Below are positions 16,421 to 24,041 of a DNA stretch of 35,670 bases, one piece after another. The stretch is taken from positions 1 to 35,670 of the forward strand of contig DATKRV010000077.1 in NCBI GenBank assembly GCA_035532075.1, in the 5' to 3' direction. Origin of the DNA: CAIVND01 sp035532075 (GTDB lineage: Bacteria > Actinomycetota > Acidimicrobiia > Acidimicrobiales > Bog-793). A program made the position numbers and the translations under genes. The notes beneath the pieces are model-generated. The model worked only from the letters and a program-made list of their open reading frames with translations. It ran no database searches and was not told the DNA's origin. The first letter of the stretch is position 1; each line of letters starts with the position of its first letter.

Positions 16421-18718
16421 ATGGACGGCGTGGCGTTGAATGCGGCATCGCGCGCGGTTGACTCTCACCTTGCAAAGCGGAGCATCGCAGCACTCGTGAT
16501 AATGATCTTGGTGGTCGGACTCTCCTCATCACTGCGCGGGTCGGAGGCCGTCGCCGGGTCATCGAGCAACTTCTATCTTCTTGCCGGTAGTGGGGGAGCT
16601 CCAAATCCTCCGGGATCGACGGGCATCTCCTCGTCTCTGGTTGGATTTGCCAGTCCAAGCGGCGTTGCGTCGGACGCATCCGGCAACCTGCTTGTTGCCG
16701 ACACCAGCAACGGCGAGGTCGATCTCGTCGTGCGTGCGCCAGCAGCGCGATATATGTTGAGCGGTGTGTCGAGTCCCGTCGTCGGCGACACCTATGTGCT
16801 CGCCGGCGGTGGAACATCGACACCTTCGACCGGTGGAGCACCAGCGACCTCGGTTGGACCCCTCCTTCCGAACGCGGTCGTAACCGATTCATCGGGCAAT
16901 GTGTTACTCGCGGAGAGCCATCAAAACGAGATCGACGTCGTGGCCGAGAGCGCCACCAATCCGGGGTATGTCATCACCGGTACCTGGACGGCTGGAAACA
17001 TCTACGTCATCGCAGGTGGGGGGACATTGCCACCGACCGTTGGTGGCGGATCCGCAACCGCTGCCGCATTGAACCAACCGCGCGGTGTTGCGATCGATTC
17101 TGCCGGAGATGTCATCATTGCCGACACCTCGGACAACGAGATCGATCTGCTTGCTCTCACGGGAGCGGGTACGGGAGGCTCAAGGACCGCGGGCGATCTC
17201 TATGTCATCGCCGGAGGCGGGACGGCAGGCCCTCCAACCTCTTCAGGCACTGTTGCGACAAGCGTGCAGTTCAATCAACCGAGTGGTGTCGCGGTGGACG
17301 CGAGTGGAAATATCGCTATCGCCGATTCGAGCCACAACGCGGTCGACATCCTTGCACTGAGTTCTTCGGATCCCGGCTATGGCATCGGCGCCTCGTGGGT
17401 TATTGGCCGCGTCTATCGCATCCTTGGGGGTGGGGCGAATGTGCCGACCACAGGTGGAGTCACCTCGGAACAGGCAGAACTCAACGCACCCGAGGGCATC
17501 GCCTTTGACGCGAGCGGCGATCTGGTTGTGGCCGATGTCAACAATTTTGTGCTCGAGGTTCTCGCGCTCGAACCGAGCAATCCTGGCTACGCGCTCGGCA
17601 CATCGACCACCTGGACGGAGGGGGATATCTACCTCGTCGCCGGCGGGGGTCTGAGCAATGTGAGCAGCACAGGGACGGTTGCCAACCAGAGCCACCTCTA
17701 TGCCCCGATTGGGGTCGCGCCACTGCCCGATGGAAGCCTTGCGCTGATTGACCATAGTTCTAAGTTGCTTGACCGGCTGATCCTCGCGCCGTCCATGCCG
17801 CGGACGCTTGGCGCGACGGCGCAGGACTCCGCAGTCGCGCTCAGTTGGTCGCCCCCGTCAGACAACGGTGGAAGTGTCGTCTCGGACTATGTCGTCTATG
17901 TCTACGATCACGGGCAGACGCTTCCGATCGCAACGGACGATCTGGGCTCGACCGCGACCTCGTTGACGGTATCGGGCCTCAGCAACGGGGTCACCTATGA
18001 TTTTTCAGTTGCGGCGGTGAACGCCATTGGAGAGAGCGCCACCAGCGCAGTCGTCTCGGGGACTCCACTTGCTCCACCCCCTCCCGTTTCCACGACGACA
18101 ACGAGCATTGCCACGACGACAACGAGCACAGCCACGGCGATAACGAGCACAGCCACGCCAACAGCGAGCACAGCCACGCCAACAGCGAGCACAGCCACGG
18201 CAACTGCAGCGGTGACGCCGACCGCGTCGCCGACCTCGTCCAGCTCCTCCGTTCCACCGGCGACATCAGTTGGAGTCTCGTCTCGGGTGGATACGATAGC
18301 CACGGCGTCCGTCCATGCGCGAGTATCGATGGTCGGGGCGCCATTCGATACCTCTTCCCGCGGCATTTCGTTCACAATCCGCTGCAGCACGGGGATCTGC
18401 ATAGGATCGCTCACGTTGACTTACCGGCATCCTGTGATTCTGCGTGGTCGAAATGGTTCGATCCCCGTCTACGAGGAGGCGGTCGTCGCGCGCGTGTTCT
18501 ACCGGGACGCCTCTTTGGGCACCCGCGTCATCCGAGTTCCATTGACCTCGTACGGACGGGGGATGATCCGATCGCTCTCGAGCAAGGGTGCTCCGGTGGT
18601 CGCGACGGCGACCGTGCGCGGCGGTGCCATGACAAAACGGCGATTCCGGCTGTTTCCTTACAGGTCACGTGTGCAGAGGATGGGCAGCGCCCGGCTGAAG
18701 AGCGTGAAGAAGGTTTAG
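16421..18718 (+). CDS. Secreted NHL-like beta-propeller protein with FN3 domain and Thr-rich linker
   Basis: A 765-residue exported protein. A 20-residue basic lead, a hydrophobic core (21-38) and SEAVA-G give a signal peptide with likely cleavage after residue 45. Six imperfect repeats of about 60-70 residues follow, each with a Y-x-x-A-G-G-G start and a GVAxDxSGNxxxAD...(I/V)D block, as expected for a six-bladed propeller (about 50-456). A fibronectin type III domain (about 457-551; ALSWSPPSDNGG, GLSNGVTYDFSVAAVN) and a Thr/Ala/Pro/Ser-rich linker (about 552-617) lead to an unrecognised C-terminal domain with CSTGICIG and a very basic end. The frame extends upstream to 16289, but ATG 16421 is favoured by a G-rich site at 16402-16411 and the signal peptide. 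Propellers of this type usually bind proteins or sugars; the ligand is unknown. Surface or matrix location is inferred. Confidence 0.8.
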   Translation: MDGVALNAASRAVDSHLAKRSIAALVIMILVVGLSSSLRGSEAVAGSSSNFYLLAGSGGAPNPPGSTGISSSLVGFASPSGVASDASGNLLVADTSNGEVDLVVRAPAARYMLSGVSSPVVGDTYVLAGGGTSTPSTGGAPATSVGPLLPNAVVTDSSGNVLLAESHQNEIDVVAESATNPGYVITGTWTAGNIYVIAGGGTLPPTVGGGSATAAALNQPRGVAIDSAGDVIIADTSDNEIDLLALTGAGTGGSRTAGDLYVIAGGGTAGPPTSSGTVATSVQFNQPSGVAVDASGNIAIADSSHNAVDILALSSSDPGYGIGASWVIGRVYRILGGGANVPTTGGVTSEQAELNAPEGIAFDASGDLVVADVNNFVLEVLALEPSNPGYALGTSTTWTEGDIYLVAGGGLSNVSSTGTVANQSHLYAPIGVAPLPDGSLALIDHSSKLLDRLILAPSMPRTLGATAQDSAVALSWSPPSDNGGSVVSDYVVYVYDHGQTLPIATDDLGSTATSLTVSGLSNGVTYDFSVAAVNAIGESATSAVVSGTPLAPPPPVSTTTTSIATTTTSTATAITSTATPTASTATPTASTATATAAVTPTASPTSSSSSVPPATSVGVSSRVDTIATASVHARVSMVGAPFDTSSRGISFTIRCSTGICIGSLTLTYRHPVILRGRNGSIPVYEEAVVARVFYRDASLGTRVIRVPLTSYGRGMIRSLSSKGAPVVATATVRGGAMTKRRFRLFPYRSRVQRMGSARLKSVKKV
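18092..18196 (+). repeat. Five tandem 21-base repeats in the Thr-rich linker
   Basis: Units begin at 18092, 18113, 18134, 18155 and 18176; a decayed sixth starts at 18197. Copies four and five are identical (ACGCCAACAGCGAGCACAGCC). Each unit encodes a seven-residue Thr/Ser/Ala-rich segment such as TPTASTA, so length changes stay in frame. It is a likely site of copy-number variation between strains. Confidence 0.85.
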
Positions 18719-18753
18719 TTCGGCAAATGCTGTACTCGTGGTTGAGGGGTCGA

Positions 18754-18759
18754 TATCCT
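18754..18759 (+). promoter_or_regulatory. Possible -10 box for a transcript starting near 18766
   Basis: TATCCT fits TAnnnT and would start transcription at about 18766, inside the left arm of the outer RNA stem described next. The sequence 17 bases upstream (TGTACT) is a poor -35. It is annotated only because of its position relative to the structured region. Confidence 0.25.
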
Positions 18760-18762
18760 GTG

Positions 18763-18930
18763 TTCACCAGAGAGAGGAGGTGGTCCAAACTTGTCAGATA
18801 AACGTTTTGGGACGCTGGAGGTGGCTGGCCGTTAGGCGGCTCGCTGGACCACCTGGTGAATCTCAGCCAGACACCCTTGACTGACGTCGGTCGGGAGGCC
18901 GTCCCACCCGAAGAACTCCGATGGGTCAAG
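18763..18930 (+). ncRNA. Candidate structured non-coding RNA of unknown family
   Basis: Between two converging genes lies sequence that can fold extensively. TTCACCA (18763-18769) pairs with TGGTGAA (18854-18860). After a purine bulge (18770-18778) GGTGGTCCA (18779-18787) pairs perfectly with TGGACCACC (18845-18853). A second domain pairs CTTGAC (18876-18881) with GTCAAG (18925-18930), GTCGG (18886-18890) with CCGAT (18918-18922), and TCGGG (18891-18895) with CCCGA (18907-18911). TGGCTG (18822-18827) could pair with CAGCCA (18864-18869) as a pseudoknot. A -10-like box lies just upstream and a strong hairpin just downstream, giving a transcript of about 230 bases. I found no match to the tmRNA, RNase P, SRP or TPP-riboswitch motifs I know. 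Direction and expression are inferred. Confidence 0.4.
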
Positions 18931-18957
18931 TCAATTCAGTAGGAACGAACGGTCTTT

Positions 18958-19671
18958 TCAAAGACTGCAATGGGGAGGCGCCTGCGCCTCCCCATTGGCA
19001 TGTATGGCTGAGACAGCCTCTGAGTCCAGCGCGCGCGCGAGTGCCTCTTGTAATTGGCGCGCGGCGCGCCGTGGATCGTCCGATTCGGTGAGGTAGCGCA
19101 CGACGACGAACCGTGTCCCCCCTGCTTTGACGATGTTCGGAATCATCTCGGGGGTAATACCGCCGGTGACGAAAAATGGCAGTGGATTCGAGCGGTCGGA
19201 TGGAGCCTCGGCGAGCCTTTGGGCGTACGAGACGTACTCGATACCCGTTGCCTCGCGACCCGGTTTCGTCGGGGTTTCGACGATCGGGCCCGCCGAGAGA
19301 TAGTCGACATTCTCACGTAATCCCGCGACAAATTCGCCGCGGTGGTGGGTAGACAGTCCAATGATCTTCGTATTGCCGAGGATCCTCCTCGAAAGATCGA
19401 CCGGCACATCGTCTTGTCCGACATGCACACCATCCGCGTCGACTTCAAGTGCAAGGTCCGGCCGGTCGTTGATGATGAAAGGAATACCGTGGTCGGTACA
19501 GACGCTTTTGAGGAGACTCGCGCGCCTGATGAGATCGCGCGCCTCGAGGTGTTTCTCCCGTAGCTGGACGATGTCGACCCCTCCGGCGATGCAATCACGG
19601 ACAAAATGAGCGAGGTCTGGCCGGTCAGGCGTGCACAGATAGAGCGAGCAACGCGAGAGATCAAACGTCAT
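18958..19671 (-). CDS. thiE: Thiamine-phosphate synthase
   Basis: ThiE joins the pyrimidine and thiazole halves of thiamine into thiamine phosphate. The 237-residue TIM-barrel protein shows VQLREK (35-40), INDR (67-70), DGVHVGQDD (80-88), the phosphate loop region GPIVETPTKPG and TGGITPEM, all diagnostic. The last roughly 15 residues (HANGEAQAPPHCSL) go beyond the usual end and are encoded by the strong hairpin, so this tail may be incidental. The start lies 39 bases after the aceE stop on the same strand; co-transcription is likely and logical, because AceE needs thiamine diphosphate. No TPP riboswitch was recognised upstream of aceE or between the genes. Confidence 0.93.
   Translation of the reverse strand: MTFDLSRCSLYLCTPDRPDLAHFVRDCIAGGVDIVQLREKHLEARDLIRRASLLKSVCTDHGIPFIINDRPDLALEVDADGVHVGQDDVPVDLSRRILGNTKIIGLSTHHRGEFVAGLRENVDYLSAGPIVETPTKPGREATGIEYVSYAQRLAEAPSDRSNPLPFFVTGGITPEMIPNIVKAGGTRFVVVRYLTESDDPRRAARQLQEALARALDSEAVSAIHANGEAQAPPHCSL
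18968..18997. terminator. 14-base-pair hairpin between converging transcripts, inside the thiE 3' end
   Basis: CAATGGGGAGGCGC (18968-18981) and GCGCCTCCCCATTG (18984-18997) are perfectly complementary around CT; the tip will open to a larger loop. There is no T run on either side, as is common for actinobacterial terminators. It would stop plus-strand transcripts leaving the candidate RNA and minus-strand transcripts of thiE. It overlaps the last codons of thiE. A smaller hairpin, GTCTTT/AAAGAC, sits at 18952-18965. Confidence 0.6.
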
Positions 19672-19710
19672 CCGAACGATCTCGTTACCTTCACGCGCCG
19701 GTGCCGCGCG

Positions 19711-22443
19711 CTACGCAAGACGGGGGTCAATTGCCTCGGCGTTGATGTCGTACATCTTGATCGCGTTGGCGACCTCTTCAGCGCCGACGGATCCTGTCGA
19801 GAAGAGTTCACTCAAGACCGCGACGACGATGTGTTCGGCATCGATCTCGAAATGCCGGCGGAGAGATTCACGGGTGTCAGAACGTCCATAGCCGTCGGTG
19901 CCAAGCGTGGCGAAGGGGCGGTCGACGAATCTGGCGATCATGTCCGGAACCGCCTTCATGAAGTCCGAGACGGCAACGATCGGACCGACCGTTGATCTCA
20001 GGGCCTCTCGCACGTAGGCAACCCTTGGTGTCTCGGTTGGATGGAGGCGATTCCAGCGCTCTGTCTCAAGCGCGTTCTCCCGCAGTCCCTTGTAGCTCGT
20101 GACCGACCACGCCTCACTCGAGACGTTCCAGTCTGCGGCGAGGATGTCGCGGGCGCGCATCGCCTCATGCCATGCGCTGCCAGAAAACAGGATCGTCGCC
20201 TGGCGCGATCCCCTCGACCTCCCATTTTGGTCATTGACGACCGCCGGATCTGCAAAGCGATACAGGCCGTGGATGATTCCGTTCTTGATCTCCTGCTCGC
20301 GTCCTGGCGCCAGCTCTGGCATCGGATAGTTCTCGTTGTAAAGCGTCACGTAATAGAACACATCGCGACCATTCGGGCCGTACATGTCGTTGATGCCGTA
20401 TTCGACGATCGTCGCGACCTCGTAGGCAAAGGCTGGGTCATAGGAACAGACATTCGGAACCGTCTCCGCAAGTATGAGCGAGTGTCCGTCTTCGTGTTGA
20501 AGACCCTCACCATTCAATGTGGTACGTCCCGCTGTGCACCCAAGGAGGAATCCCCGACCGCGCTGGTCGCCAAGCTGCCAGATGGCGTCACCGGTTCGCT
20601 GGAATCCAAACATCGAGTAATAGAGATAGAAAGGAAGCATTGGCCGAGACCAGGTGGCATACGAGGTGGCCGCAGCGATAAATCCTGCCATGGCGCCGGC
20701 CTCGTTGATTCCCTCTTCAAGGATCTGGCCCTGTTGGCTCTCGCTGTATTGCAATAGCAGTCCCGCGTCGACCGAGGTGTACGTCTGTCCGCCGGGAGCG
20801 TAAATCTTGACCTCGGAAAAAAGCGCATCGAGTCCAAAGGTTCGGCCCTCATCCGGGATGATCGGCACGACAAACTTGCCGAGGTTTGGATCGCGCAGCA
20901 GGTTCCGCAGCAGTCGAGCGAATCCCATCGTCGTCGATACGGACTGACCACGCGAGCCAGCCCAGAATTCCGCAAACGCAGCGGGCTCTGGTTGCACGAG
21001 ACCGGTGAGACCATCGCCCCTGATGACGCGACGTGGAACGGATCCTCCGAGTTGGTGGCGCTGGTTCATCATGTAGCTATAGACAGCCGATCCCGGATCG
21101 GGTCGGTGGTACGGCGGAAACTCGGCTTCGAGTGCCTCGTCAGAGATCTCCTCGGTCAGATGCAACGTGTCGCGAAGCGCTCGAAGCTGGTCCGTCGTCA
21201 TCTTCTTGATCTGGTGGGTCGCGTTGCGCGCCTCGATCGAAGGTCCAAGGGTCCAACCCTTGATCGTCTTCGCAAGGATCGCGGTCGGGGATCCATGATG
21301 CTCTGTTGCCGCACGGTATGCGGCGTAGAGCTTGTGATAGTCATGTCCGCCTCTTGGGAGGCTCTGCAGCTCGGCGTCACTGAGGTGTTCGACGAGCGCG
21401 CGCAACCTCGGATCCGGGCCAAAGAACTGCTCGCGGATATAGCCACCCGACTCGGTTGCGAGTTTCTGGAAGTCACCGTCGGGCGTGATGTTCATCTTGT
21501 TGAGAAGTACGCCATCTACGTCACGCGCGAGGAGCTCGTCCCAGCGTGATCCCCAGATGACCTTGATGACGTTCCATCCATTGCCACGGAACTGTGCCTC
21601 AAGCTCCTGGATGATCTTGCCGTTCCCGCGCACGGGACCGTCGAGTCGCTGCAGGTTGCAGTTGACGACAAAGACAAGGTTGTCGAGCCCCTCGCGCGCG
21701 GCGAGGCTGAGTCCCGCCTTTGATTCAGGCTCATCGAATTCGCCGTCTCCGACAAAGGCCCAGACGCGGGAGGTACTCGTGTCGACGATCCCGCGATGCT
21801 CGAGATAGCGGTTGAAGTGAGCCTGGTAGACCGCGTTGATGGGACCGAGACCCATCGAAACTGTTGGGAACTCCCAGAAATCAGGCATCAGCCGCGGGTG
21901 CGGATAGCTCGAAAGACCGTTCCCGTCGACCTCGAACCGAAAGTTGTCGAGCTGGCTTTCATCGAGTCGGCCCTCTACAAAGGCTCGCGCGTAGATACCT
22001 GGAGAGGCGTGGCCTTGAAAGTAGATCTGATCGCCCGCATCCTCATCTTTTCCGCGGAAGAAGTGATTGAATCCCACCTCATAGAGCGACGCAGAGCTGG
22101 CGTAGGTGGAAAGATGCCCACCGATACCCGGATCGCGCATGTTCGCGCGAGTCACCATTACCGCAGCATTCCAACGCACGTAGCGCCTGATACGACGTTC
22201 CATGTCCTCGTCACCGGGGAACCAAGGCTCTTGGTCTGGTGGAATGGTGTTGACATAGGGTGTCGAAACGGTGGCAGGGAAGCCAACCTGTCGGGATCTT
22301 GCGAGTTCGAGCAGCCTCATCAAGAGATACTGCGCCCTCGCCTTGCCCCGCTGGTCGACGACTGCTTCGAGTGAGTCGATCCATTCCTCGGTCTCGTCCG
22401 GGTCGATGTCTGGAAGCTGATGGGAGAATCCGTCGAATATCAC
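19711..22443 (-). CDS. aceE: Pyruvate dehydrogenase E1 component (homodimeric type)
   Basis: AceE decarboxylates pyruvate with thiamine diphosphate and passes the acetyl group to the lipoyl arm of E2. The 910-residue length fits the single-chain E1 of proteobacteria and actinobacteria (about 890-930). The thiamine-diphosphate motif runs from GDGE (232-235) to NCN (261-263), about 30 residues apart. Other family segments are GHASPGIYARAF (144-155), RGNGKIIQELE and FGFQRTGDAIWQ. The frame continues upstream to 22857 across rnhA, but the GTG at 22443 gives the normal N-terminus, MIFDGFSHQLPD. The E2, E3 and lipoylation genes are on the other strand from 25529. thiE lies 39 bases downstream. Confidence 0.94.
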   Translation of the reverse strand: MIFDGFSHQLPDIDPDETEEWIDSLEAVVDQRGKARAQYLLMRLLELARSRQVGFPATVSTPYVNTIPPDQEPWFPGDEDMERRIRRYVRWNAAVMVTRANMRDPGIGGHLSTYASSASLYEVGFNHFFRGKDEDAGDQIYFQGHASPGIYARAFVEGRLDESQLDNFRFEVDGNGLSSYPHPRLMPDFWEFPTVSMGLGPINAVYQAHFNRYLEHRGIVDTSTSRVWAFVGDGEFDEPESKAGLSLAAREGLDNLVFVVNCNLQRLDGPVRGNGKIIQELEAQFRGNGWNVIKVIWGSRWDELLARDVDGVLLNKMNITPDGDFQKLATESGGYIREQFFGPDPRLRALVEHLSDAELQSLPRGGHDYHKLYAAYRAATEHHGSPTAILAKTIKGWTLGPSIEARNATHQIKKMTTDQLRALRDTLHLTEEISDEALEAEFPPYHRPDPGSAVYSYMMNQRHQLGGSVPRRVIRGDGLTGLVQPEPAAFAEFWAGSRGQSVSTTMGFARLLRNLLRDPNLGKFVVPIIPDEGRTFGLDALFSEVKIYAPGGQTYTSVDAGLLLQYSESQQGQILEEGINEAGAMAGFIAAATSYATWSRPMLPFYLYYSMFGFQRTGDAIWQLGDQRGRGFLLGCTAGRTTLNGEGLQHEDGHSLILAETVPNVCSYDPAFAYEVATIVEYGINDMYGPNGRDVFYYVTLYNENYPMPELAPGREQEIKNGIIHGLYRFADPAVVNDQNGRSRGSRQATILFSGSAWHEAMRARDILAADWNVSSEAWSVTSYKGLRENALETERWNRLHPTETPRVAYVREALRSTVGPIVAVSDFMKAVPDMIARFVDRPFATLGTDGYGRSDTRESLRRHFEIDAEHIVVAVLSELFSTGSVGAEEVANAIKMYDINAEAIDPRLA

Positions 22444-22553
22444 GCTCGATAGTCTCGCGCTAGATGGGTCATAGCGGTAGTTGGGCCAGTCTGATTCGAG
22501 AGTACCGCAGGGACAACCGCACGAGACAGACGTTGCTGCGTGATGTCCATGGG

Positions 22554-22559
22554 TAGTAT
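22554..22559 (+). promoter_or_regulatory. Possible leaderless promoter of rnhA (-10 box)
   Basis: TAGTAT lies 6 bases before the rnhA ATG, which would itself be the first transcribed base. TTGCTG (22533-22538) is a possible -35, but the 15-base spacer is short. The 122-base gap to the aceE start must hold divergent promoters. Confidence 0.35.
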
Positions 22560-22565
22560 CGGACC

Positions 22566-23060
22566 ATGTCTCTCTTCGAGGTAGCCCCCGCAGGGGACCC
22601 CGAGGCCAATCCGAGTTCGATCGTCGTGTGGACAGATGGCGCCTGTCTTGGCAATCCTGGTCCGGGTGGTTGGGCGTGGGCGAGAACTCCGCAGGACTTT
22701 GCCGCCGGCCATGATCGCGAGACGACCAATCAACGCATGGAACTTCTCGCGGTGATCGAGGCGCTCGCCGCGAATCCCGGACCTGTCGAGATCCGCAGCG
22801 ACTCGACCTATGTGGTGCACTGTTTCCGCGATCGTTGGTGGGTGAACTGGCGAGCACGGGGATGGCGCAACGCGCAGGGCAAACCCGTGGCCAATCAGGA
22901 TCTCTGGTCCCGGCTCATCGCCGAGGTCGTGGACAGGCGCCCCGGAGAGATCTCCTTTACCTGGGTCAAAGGCCATTCCGACGATGCGATGAACAATATT
23001 GTCGACGAACTCGCCACAACTGCAGCACGCCTGCAAAGCGCCTCATCGTCTGGAGACTGA
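22566..23060 (+). CDS. rnhA: Ribonuclease HI
   Basis: RNase HI cleaves the RNA strand of RNA-DNA hybrids such as Okazaki primers and R-loops. The 164-residue protein has the catalytic set: D24 in WTDGACLGNPGPGGW, E59 in TTNQRMEL, D79 in RSDSTYV, H137 in VKGHSDD and D147 in NIVDELA. About 18 extra residues precede the first strand and a short serine-rich tail follows. The ATG at 22566 is the only sensible start; no ribosome binding site precedes it, but a TAGTAT box does. The gene is divergent from aceE and is followed after 75 bases by cysD, which appears to have its own promoter. Confidence 0.94.
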   Translation: MSLFEVAPAGDPEANPSSIVVWTDGACLGNPGPGGWAWARTPQDFAAGHDRETTNQRMELLAVIEALAANPGPVEIRSDSTYVVHCFRDRWWVNWRARGWRNAQGKPVANQDLWSRLIAEVVDRRPGEISFTWVKGHSDDAMNNIVDELATTAARLQSASSSGD

Positions 23061-23088
23061 GATTCGTTAGGTGGTTGTTAGGAATCTC

Positions 23089-23126
23089 ATGAAATCTATG
23101 AAATCTATATATCTGACTAATATGGT
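23089..23126 (+). promoter_or_regulatory. Tandem ATGAAATCT repeats over the cysD promoter
   Basis: ATGAAATCT occurs twice back to back (23089-23097 and 23098-23106), followed by the related ATATATCT (23107-23114). The second copy contains ATGAAA (23098-23103), a four-of-six -35 match, placed 17 bases before TATGGT (23121-23126). That -10 box is 9 bases before the cysD ATG. Direct repeats over a -35 element suggest a transcription-factor site, perhaps for sulfur control; the factor is unknown. Confidence 0.4.
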
Positions 23127-23135
23127 CATAGTTTA

Positions 23136-24041
23136 ATGGCAGACCTTCTCACCCATCTTGATGCGCTCGAATCTGAATCCGTTCACATCATCCGCGAGGT
23201 CGTAGCCGAATTTGAACGACCGTCGTTACTCTTTTCTGGGGGGAAGGATTCGGCGGTACTTTTGCATCTCGCGGTAAAGGCCTGCTGGCCCCAACCGATT
23301 CCATTTCCAGTGGTGCACATTGATACCGGCCAGAACTTTGAAGAGGTCATTGCCTTTCGTGATATGCGAATTGCTGAACTCGGATGCCGCCTCCTTGTCG
23401 AGCGGGTCCAGGACGCGATCGATCGCGGCGACGTTGTTGATGATCCTGCTCTCGGTTCGACGCGTAATCGACTGCAGACACACAGTCTGTTGAAGGTCAT
23501 CGAGGACGGACGTTTTGACGCCGTATTCGGAGGCGCCCGACGCGATGAAGAGAAGGCTCGGGCAAAAGAGCGGATGTTTTCCTTTCGCGATGAGTTTGGC
23601 CAGTGGAATCCGCGTGGGCAGCGGCCCGAGATCTGGAATCTTTTCAACGGACGTCACGGCTCGGGCGAGCATTTTCGAATCTTCCCTCTGTCGAACTGGA
23701 CCGAACTAGATATCTGGCAGTACATCGCCCAGGAGAAAATTGAACTTCCTTCCATCTACTATGCCCATGTCCGCAAGGTGGTTTGTCGCGACAACATGCT
23801 TATTGGCGTTGGTCCGTACACCGAACCTCGGAAAGGCGAGAAGATTTTCGAGATGATGGTGCGCTATCGCACAGTCGGGGACATGACCTGCACCGCGGCC
23901 GTTGAGTCTGATGCATTAGATCCGCAGATGGTGATTGCCGAGACGATGGTCGCTCGTTTCTCTGAGCGAGGCGCGACCCGCACGGATGACCGGTTCTCTG
24001 AAGCTGCTATGGAGGATCGAAAGCGCGAGGGTTATTTTTGA
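23136..24041 (+). CDS. cysD: Sulfate adenylyltransferase subunit 2
   Basis: CysD is the catalytic subunit of ATP sulfurylase; it makes adenosine 5'-phosphosulfate from sulfate and ATP, powered by GTP hydrolysis in CysN. The 301-residue protein has the PP-loop SGGKDS (34-39), VHIDTGQNFEE, the FGGARRDEEKARAKER stretch and a C-terminal REGYF, all characteristic of CysD. ATG 23136 gives the normal N-terminus. The stop codon overlaps the cysN start (TGATG), so the two subunits should be made in a fixed ratio. No APS kinase or reductase gene is present in the window. Confidence 0.95.
   Translation: MADLLTHLDALESESVHIIREVVAEFERPSLLFSGGKDSAVLLHLAVKACWPQPIPFPVVHIDTGQNFEEVIAFRDMRIAELGCRLLVERVQDAIDRGDVVDDPALGSTRNRLQTHSLLKVIEDGRFDAVFGGARRDEEKARAKERMFSFRDEFGQWNPRGQRPEIWNLFNGRHGSGEHFRIFPLSNWTELDIWQYIAQEKIELPSIYYAHVRKVVCRDNMLIGVGPYTEPRKGEKIFEMMVRYRTVGDMTCTAAVESDALDPQMVIAETMVARFSERGATRTDDRFSEAAMEDRKREGYF

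Noticed and set aside
18092..18196. CRISPR-like array in the 21-base repeats
   Set aside because: The units are directly adjacent with no spacers, and they stay in frame within a secreted protein.
19672..19740. TPP riboswitch before thiE
   Set aside because: The conserved riboswitch segments were not found, and thiE starts 39 bases after aceE.
22444..22857. N-terminal extension of aceE upstream of GTG 22443
   Set aside because: It crosses rnhA and the divergent promoter region, and AceE has its normal length and start at 22443.
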